This document shows, piece after piece, positions 53,554 through 58,923 of a DNA stretch of 58,923 bases. Source of the stretch: Glutinoglossum americanum (lineage: Eukaryota; Ascomycota; Geoglossomycetes; Geoglossales; Geoglossaceae). The first letter of the stretch is position 1. Each line of letters begins with the position of its first letter. The notes below the pieces were generated by a model, which was given only the letters and a program-made list of their open reading frames with translations, was not told where the DNA came from and searched no databases. The position numbers and the translations under genes were made by a program. The stretch lies in NCBI GenBank assembly GCA_020080175.1, contig JAGHQL010000173.1, forward strand, positions 1 through 58,923. The letters run 5' to 3'.

Positions 53554-56500
53554 ATGACGGCAGCAACAGAATATGCGTTGCACAACAAAGTCATCGACCA
53601 GGTTCTGCGGGAACCGGGAAGTCTTCCCTCCCAGCAACCGTTGCACATGAACTTGGTGCACGGAATACAGCAGAATAGAATTCTCCACGACCATAGCCCG
53701 GGCTACGAGGCTCCCAAATTTGAAGGCAAGGAGAAACAGATGGAGCAAGGTGAGCTAAATATTGCATCGTTCGGGTCTTTCACAGAGTTCGCATGACGGC
53801 GAGCAAAGAAAAACACCCGAGTCCCTGCCCGAGTCCCTGCACGAGTCTACAGTGGGAATGAAGATCTAACTTGGGTTGCCTCAGTTATGGATCAGATCGA
53901 AGCGAAAGGCTTTATACCCCCGGATTTCATCGAGTCGGAAACCCAATGGTTCTACAGCGATCTTGGAATCGACGACATGTATTTCCAAACAGAGTCGGTG
54001 GAAGCCATTGTCAATCACGTCCTCTCACTCTATGCGGCCAAGGTTGCCGCCTTTGCTCGGGATGACAAGCGTCTAGAGATCCGGTTAGACAAGGAGGCTG
54101 AAGACCACGCTGTCTACATCGACACCAGCAAGCCCGGAGTGAGCAACTTGGACGGGCCGAGATATGAGCAGAGGATCGACGAGAGGTACCTCAACAATTC
54201 AACCGCGAGCGAGAGCTACCGCGTTGAGACATTCCGCTCTGTCAGCATGCCTGGCGGCACAGACCAGCGCCAACTCCGCTGTTATTTCGTCTACAAGTGT
54301 CAATTCGCCAACCCAAATCCGGAGCCGGATGAAACGAGTCTGGATATCGTCGGGGAGAAGACCTTCTTGCAGAAAGCGACCGAAAATACCAAGGAGCTCT
54401 ACCAAGAGATCGTTTCCAGCGTCGTTCTAAGGACGGGACCTGTGATTGAGATGTATGAGATAGAAAATTCGAGAGAGAAGAGATTGGTCATTGGCCACAG
54501 GCAAGGTAGCGCAATGGGGATGTTTTCAGCGCTGAGTGATCTGTATCACTACTACGGGGTTACCAGCGCAAGGAAATACGTTGGTACGTTCCCAGAATCC
54601 CCCGCGAGCCCCGCCCTGCAGATAAAAGTTGAATGAAGACTCCCGCCATACACGCTCTTTCACTTGCTAACCCACCGCGCACAGAGCAATTCTCGAATGG
54701 GGTTACCGTCATGTCCATTTACTTACGCCCCCTTCCCCAATCGCACGAGACCGCCAGATTCCCCCCTATCGAGGCGTCCATTCACCAGATAATGAAGGAG
54801 GTATCATTACTATTCTGCATTCCGCAGAACAAGTTCCAAGCACACTTTGCCATGGGCCGCTTGAGCTTGCAAGAGACGATATACGCCCACTGTGTTTGGG
54901 TGTTCATAGGCCACTTTCTCAATCGACTCGGTATGTTTTAACAGCGCAGACTATTGAGACCGTCAAGGGATACTAATCTCAGACAGGTTCCGACTATACA
55001 TCACTGTCCTCCCTCCTCGATGTAAACAATAGCGTCCACATGGAGATTCTGTCGAAAATAAAACGCCGACTTCGAACGGAAACCTTCACGTCTGACTATA
55101 TTTTGGAAATCATCAACCAGTTCCCTGACCTCATTAGGGCCCTCTATCTGGTCTTCGCCAACACCCACTACTGCCAGACCCGCGGCGAAAAGGACGATTT
55201 CTTGCCAACACTCAGTTATCAGCGCTTGAAGATAGATAAGGTCCTGGGAGACAATGAGCTAAGTGATCTAATCACGAAGACGGTGTCGAACGACCATCAA
55301 GAAGTGGTTATGAATGCTTTCCGGGTATTCAATGCGAACGTGCTGTGAGTACAAGGACGGCTTCCGATCGACTCGGGAATAGTCTGGCTAACGTTGCGCT
55401 AGCAAAACCAATTTCTACACGCCAACAAAGGTCGCTTTGAGCTTCAGAATGAATGCGCAGTTTCTGCCAAAGGCCGAGTATCCTCAGCCGCTGTTCGGCA
55501 TGTTCCTCGTCATCAGCTCTGAGTTCCGCGGCTTCCATCTTGTATGGCCTTCCACCCTTTTTGATTTACTGTGCGCGGCCTGAGTGCGCCTACTGACGGG
55601 ACCACGACTAGCGTTTCCGAGATATTGCTCGCGGAGGCATACGTATCGTCAAGTCTAGGAACCGTGAGGCCTACTCGATTAACGCGCGGTCTTTGTTCGA
55701 CGAAAATTATAATCTCGCCAATACCCAGCAGCGTAAGAATAAAGATATCCCGGAAGGTGGCTCCAAGGGCGTTATTCTGTTAGACGACCAGCACCAGGAT
55801 AAGGCGAAGGTGGCCTTTGAGAAATACATTGATAGTATTCTTGACCTTTTGCTCCCGCCGACGAGCCCAGGTATTAAGGATCCTATCGTCGATTTACATG
55901 GGGAACCGGAGATCTTGTTCATGGGCCCAGATGAGAATACTGCTGATTTGGTGGATTGGGCGACCGAGCACGCGAGAAAGAGAGGAGCGCCATGGTGGAA
56001 GTCTTTCTTTACCGGAAAGGTAAGGGAGAGGCGGACACTTTCCTTTCCATTCTAACTACTGCTTGCCTAACCTTTTTCCTCCAGAGCCCGAAACTGGGCG
56101 GTATACCGCACGACAAGTACGGCATGACTACGATATCGGTCAGAGAATTCGTGCTTGGCATTCAGCGGAAGCTTAACCTCAACCCAGCGTCCCTAAAGAA
56201 GATGCAGACGGGCGGTCCTGATGGTGACCTTGGATCCAATGAGATTATCTTGAGTAATGAAAAATATACATCCATTGGTGAGTGGAGAAACCTCTTTCCT
56301 CCCTTTGATCCTTCTAAGGGGGAGGTTTCATCTTTGACTAATTGCGATAAAAGTGGACGGATCCGGTGTCCTTGTCGATCCAAACGGGATCGATCATGCC
56401 GAGCTCATTCGCCTTGCCGGGGAGCGTCAGATGATCTCCAGTTTTGATTCCTCCAAATTGTCACCAAAGGGATATCGCATCCTCATCGATGAGATGAACG

Positions 56501-57419
56501 TAAGGCTCCCGACTGGCGAGGTCGTCACGAACGGTATGACGTTCCGCAACACTTTCCACCTACGCGGAGGAAATCACTGCGATCTCTTTGTTCCCTGTGG
56601 CGGCCGTCCAGAGGCAATCGATCTCAGTACCGTTCACAAGCTCATCGTCGACGGGAAGAGCACGATTCCTTATATTGTTGAGGGCGCCAATCTCTTCATC
56701 ACCCAAGATGCCAAGCTTCGGCTTGAGAAAGCTGGTTGTATTCTCTTCAAAGACGCATCCGCCAACAAGGGAGGCGTAACCAGCTCGTCGTTAGAAGTGC
56801 TCGCTTCCCTTTCGTTTGACGATAAGGGCTTCATCGAGAACATGTGCGTCCAGGAAGATGGAGCACCGCCACCGCCGTTCTACGTCAACTACGTCCGCGA
56901 AGTTCAAGACGTTGTCAGACGCAATGCAGCTTTGGAGTTTGAAGCTATCTGGCGCGAGCACCAGCATACGGGGAAACCAAGGAGCACGATTAGCGACGAG
57001 CTGAGCGTGGCCATCACGGCACTAGATGAGGAACTGCAGAGCACCGACCTGTGGAATAATGACGGGCTCCGCCGATCCGTGCTCAGGGACGCTCTGCCGA
57101 CATTATTGTTGGATAAGGTTGGGCTCGATACCTTACTCGAACGGGTGAGCAGCAGACTCTTCCTTTTGCATTTCCAGAGACACCTCGTTGTCATGGTTAG
57201 AGGCTAATCTTGTGGAACTAGGTTCCGAACAACTACCTCCGGGCTATCTTCGGAAGCTACCTTGCGAGCAAGTTCATCTACGAGAACGGCAGCAACCCAA
57301 GTCAATTTGCGTTTTTCCACTTGTAAGATCGCTCCGTTCAAACGCTCTCCATAGTCTGAAATCTAACGCTGACTTTTTTCCCCATTAGCATGTCAAAGAG
57401 AATGGCTAGGTTGCGCTAG
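53554..57419 (+). CDS. GDH2: NAD-specific glutamate dehydrogenase (large fungal form, Gdh2)
   Basis: Catabolic enzyme that oxidises glutamate to 2-oxoglutarate and ammonium with NAD+. Ten exons: 53554-53749, 53885-54583, 54685-54930, 54987-55344, 55403-55541, 55612-56019, 56085-56277, 56354-57144, 57222-57322, 57389-57419; 1,053 residues, the normal length for the ~115-kDa class. All nine introns (56-135 nt) are GT...AG and keep phase. The N-terminal half (ACT-like regulatory part) includes FRSVSMPGG and EMYEIENSREKRLVIGHR. The catalytic half has FRGFHLRFRDIARGGIRIVKSRNREAY, EGGSKGVILL with the catalytic-type Lys, LHGEPEILFMGPDENTADLVDWAT, GIPHDKYGMTTISVREFV, and VDGSGVLVDPNGIDH. It ends at YLASKFIYENGSNPSQFAFFHF. 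Such genes are usually under nitrogen and carbon control, but I could not pick out a regulatory site with confidence. Confidence 0.97.
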
Positions 57420-58023
57420 AGGAGGAATATGTGTCTTGCTTTCGGGGGCGGGTGGCTTTTATGGCGATTCGGGGACAATAACGATACCGCTGTTCTGATA
57501 CACCAAATCGATGGTTTCCATATTTCGTTTCCGAAAAGTGAATGAGGGTTTGAGGAAGCGGAGGGTCGGGGGTGGGAGATAGCCATCCACCCTCGAGAGG
57601 AAGGGGAGGGCGCAATAATCGAACTTTTCGATCTTCCTCTGTATCAACAAAGTCACACTTTTTTTTTCTTTTTTTTTTTTTCTCTTCAGGTTGACCACGA
57701 TGATCCCTTTTCCTACTCCTAGATGGATTGAATTTCGCAAAAACGCAAAGACCTTAGAAAAAAAACAGATCCTTACGGGGGGGCGGGAAACGAAGGAGGA
57801 GCGGATCCCCCAAAATGTCATGAGGAACGGAAATGAAATCGAAAGGGCAAACCGGTGTTGTGTTTTTTATTCATTCTCCCTGGCGGATATCCCGAGCCCA
57901 ATCCAAAAAAAAAAATTATTCCACGATACAAATAGATTTTCACTCTCTCTTCACGGACGAGGCGGCGGGGGGTGAATTGATGATGATGGCGGCGGCAACG
58001 GCGGCTGCGGTCCAAGACGATAC

Positions 58024-58124
58024 TAGAGACGGAGAGTAGAGAGAGGCTAGAGAGGCTAGAGAGAGAGTCGAGAGAGATTAGAGAGAAATTAGAGAGAGAG
58101 AGCGAGAGAGATAGAGAGACAGAG
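58024..58124. repeat. GAGA-rich tract
   Basis: About 100 bp dominated by GAGA and TAGAGAG units, with three near copies of AGAGAGGCTAG-like sequence. It lies about 700-800 bp upstream of the right-edge start codon. Confidence 0.7.
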
Positions 58125-58756
58125 ACCCGGGTGCAGGGTCCGTTGCATTCGTACTTTGCGAAAACCAGAGTGAAACTGTTCCCACCGGCGCCGTCTCGCC
58201 CGCAGCCAAACCCTCAGCGAAAACCCGCCAGCCGCGCTTCCCACTCGTTTCTGCCCTTCCTTGCGACACGCACCCAAACAGCACACCCACCCTCCTCCCT
58301 CCTCCCTCTTCCCTCTCTCTTCCTCTTCCCTTCACTCCACCCGCCATCGCACGAACAGCAGACGCGTCCAGAGACAGCGCCCCGGCTCCGAACAAGAATT
58401 ACGCGTAAGTCCCGCTGTTTTTTGTTTTGCGTTTTCCGCGCGCGGGCCTGGTTTCGATCTGGTATCTCTCCGTGGTCTTTTGGATGGGGAGCGAGGTTGC
58501 GACGCATGGGGTTCCGCGCATACATTGCTATACATACGCAGTTGACGGCTGCGACGACACGCCTCCTCTCTCCGTTCCTCCCCCGCTCGCGATCCCTCTC
58601 CCCCTTCCTTCTTTCTTCTCCGTTCTACGCGCGCGCACTCTATGAACGATGGCTCTAACGTCCCATTGTACATACATATAGATATCCCCCCTCTCCAGAA
58701 ATAAATTAAAAAAAAGCCCTGTCCCAAGTAGCTCGAGGTCAAGTATCCTGAAACCC

Positions 58757-58825
58757 CACAACAACAACAACAATAACAACAACCACCACCACCACCACCA
58801 CAACAACAACAACCACAAACAACGC
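58757..58825 (+). repeat. CAA/CAC trinucleotide repeat in a probable 5' leader
   Basis: Runs of CAA and CCA/CAC triplets end one base before an ATG. CAA-rich unstructured leaders are common before highly translated fungal genes. The tract on the other strand gives a valine/cysteine-rich frame that I regard as an artefact. Confidence 0.7.
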
Positions 58826-58826
58826 A

Positions 58827-58865
58827 ATGGCAGCAACACGTTCCTCCACAGGAAACTCCAAACCC
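58827..58865 (+). CDS. First coding exon of a gene running off the right edge (unidentified)
   Basis: An ATG in good context follows the CAA-rich leader and opens 13 codons (MAATRSSTGNSKP) before a GTACGC donor at 58866. Reading on without splicing meets a stop within the window, which supports the splice. Too little protein is visible to name the product. Confidence 0.5.
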
Positions 58866-58923
58866 GTACGCCCCTTCTCTCCTCCCACATCCCCCAACCC
58901 ACCACCCCCCAACTAACACCAGA

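Larger units (their letters stand above)
57420..58826. other. GDH2 3' flank and upstream region of the right-edge gene
   Basis: About 1.4 kb. After the GDH2 3' flank come T-tracts (57659-57680), a GA-rich tract (58024-58124), a CT-rich block (58285-58335), a GTAAGT donor-like site near 58405 that may begin a leader intron, and a CAA/CAC repeat directly before an ATG. This looks like the promoter and long leader of the gene starting at 58827. Open frames across it are low-complexity. Confidence 0.45.

Noticed and set aside
58332-58919. 195-codon frame on the - strand rich in Val, Cys and Gly
   Set aside because: It is the antisense of the CAA/CAC repeat and C/T-rich leader of the right-edge gene.
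1-58923. Transposons, viral remnants, secondary-metabolite or toxin clusters
   Set aside because: No transposase, reverse transcriptase, integrase, long terminal or inverted repeats, or biosynthetic core enzyme was found on either strand.

Overview
This 58.9 kb window is gene-dense nuclear DNA of a filamentous ascomycete (Pezizomycotina-like). The evidence is the short spliceosomal introns (mostly 50-140 nt, GTAAGT/GTACGT-like donors, CTAAC/CTRAY branch sites), mid-range GC, overlapping-free genes on both strands, and fungal-type versions of Kar9, Jhd1, alternative oxidase, NAD-glutamate dehydrogenase and the bifunctional ADE2. I could not fix the class. I see no transposons, tRNA or rRNA genes, viral remnants, CRISPR-like arrays or secondary-metabolite genes. 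All exon models below were built by hand from reading frame, splice signals and family consensus, and codon phases were checked across every junction.

Layout. 1-5.0 kb: OCT1 mitochondrial intermediate peptidase (-, runs off the left edge), diverging from a MIC26/27-type MICOS subunit (+), then a GRASP/Grh1 Golgi protein (-). 5.3-8.0 kb: TGS1 cap hypermethylase (+), tail-to-tail with UNG1 uracil-DNA glycosylase (-), with only 19 bp between stop codons. 8-9.3 kb: gene-free, with an ~84-bp degenerate tandem repeat. 9.3-18.3 kb (all -): TAF1, a Tls1/C9orf78-family splicing protein, and KAR9. 19.8-24.8 kb (all -): alternative oxidase with a CGG cluster upstream resembling the Neurospora alternative oxidase induction motif, an acylphosphatase with a 13-nt microexon, and a conserved fungal protein of unknown function. 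25.5-33.3 kb: FBXO9/Hrt3-type F-box protein (-) diverging from the MTM1 carrier (+), a small unnamed mitochondrial membrane protein (-), and an SLC35C2/Ymd8-type transporter (+). 34.5-46.5 kb (all -): a STIMATE-family membrane protein, SF3B6/p14, and a very large PHD-JmjC demethylase (Jhd1). 47.6-57.4 kb (all +): a Cys-rich conserved unknown, ADE2 and NAD-GDH2. 58.8 kb: the first coding exon of another + gene.

Functionally this is a housekeeping neighbourhood rather than a pathway cluster. Mitochondrial genes recur (OCT1, MICOS, AOX, MTM1, the small membrane protein), as do genes for transcription and RNA processing (TAF1, TGS1, Tls1, SF3B6, Jhd1). Several gene pairs share short divergent promoters. 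The most notable points are the acylphosphatase microexon, the CGG-N7-CGG cluster upstream of AOX, a 39-nt GT...AG in-frame insert in ADE2, the repeat-inflated 2,714-residue Jhd1, AAG 3' splice sites in TGS1 and GRASP, and three conserved proteins of unknown function.
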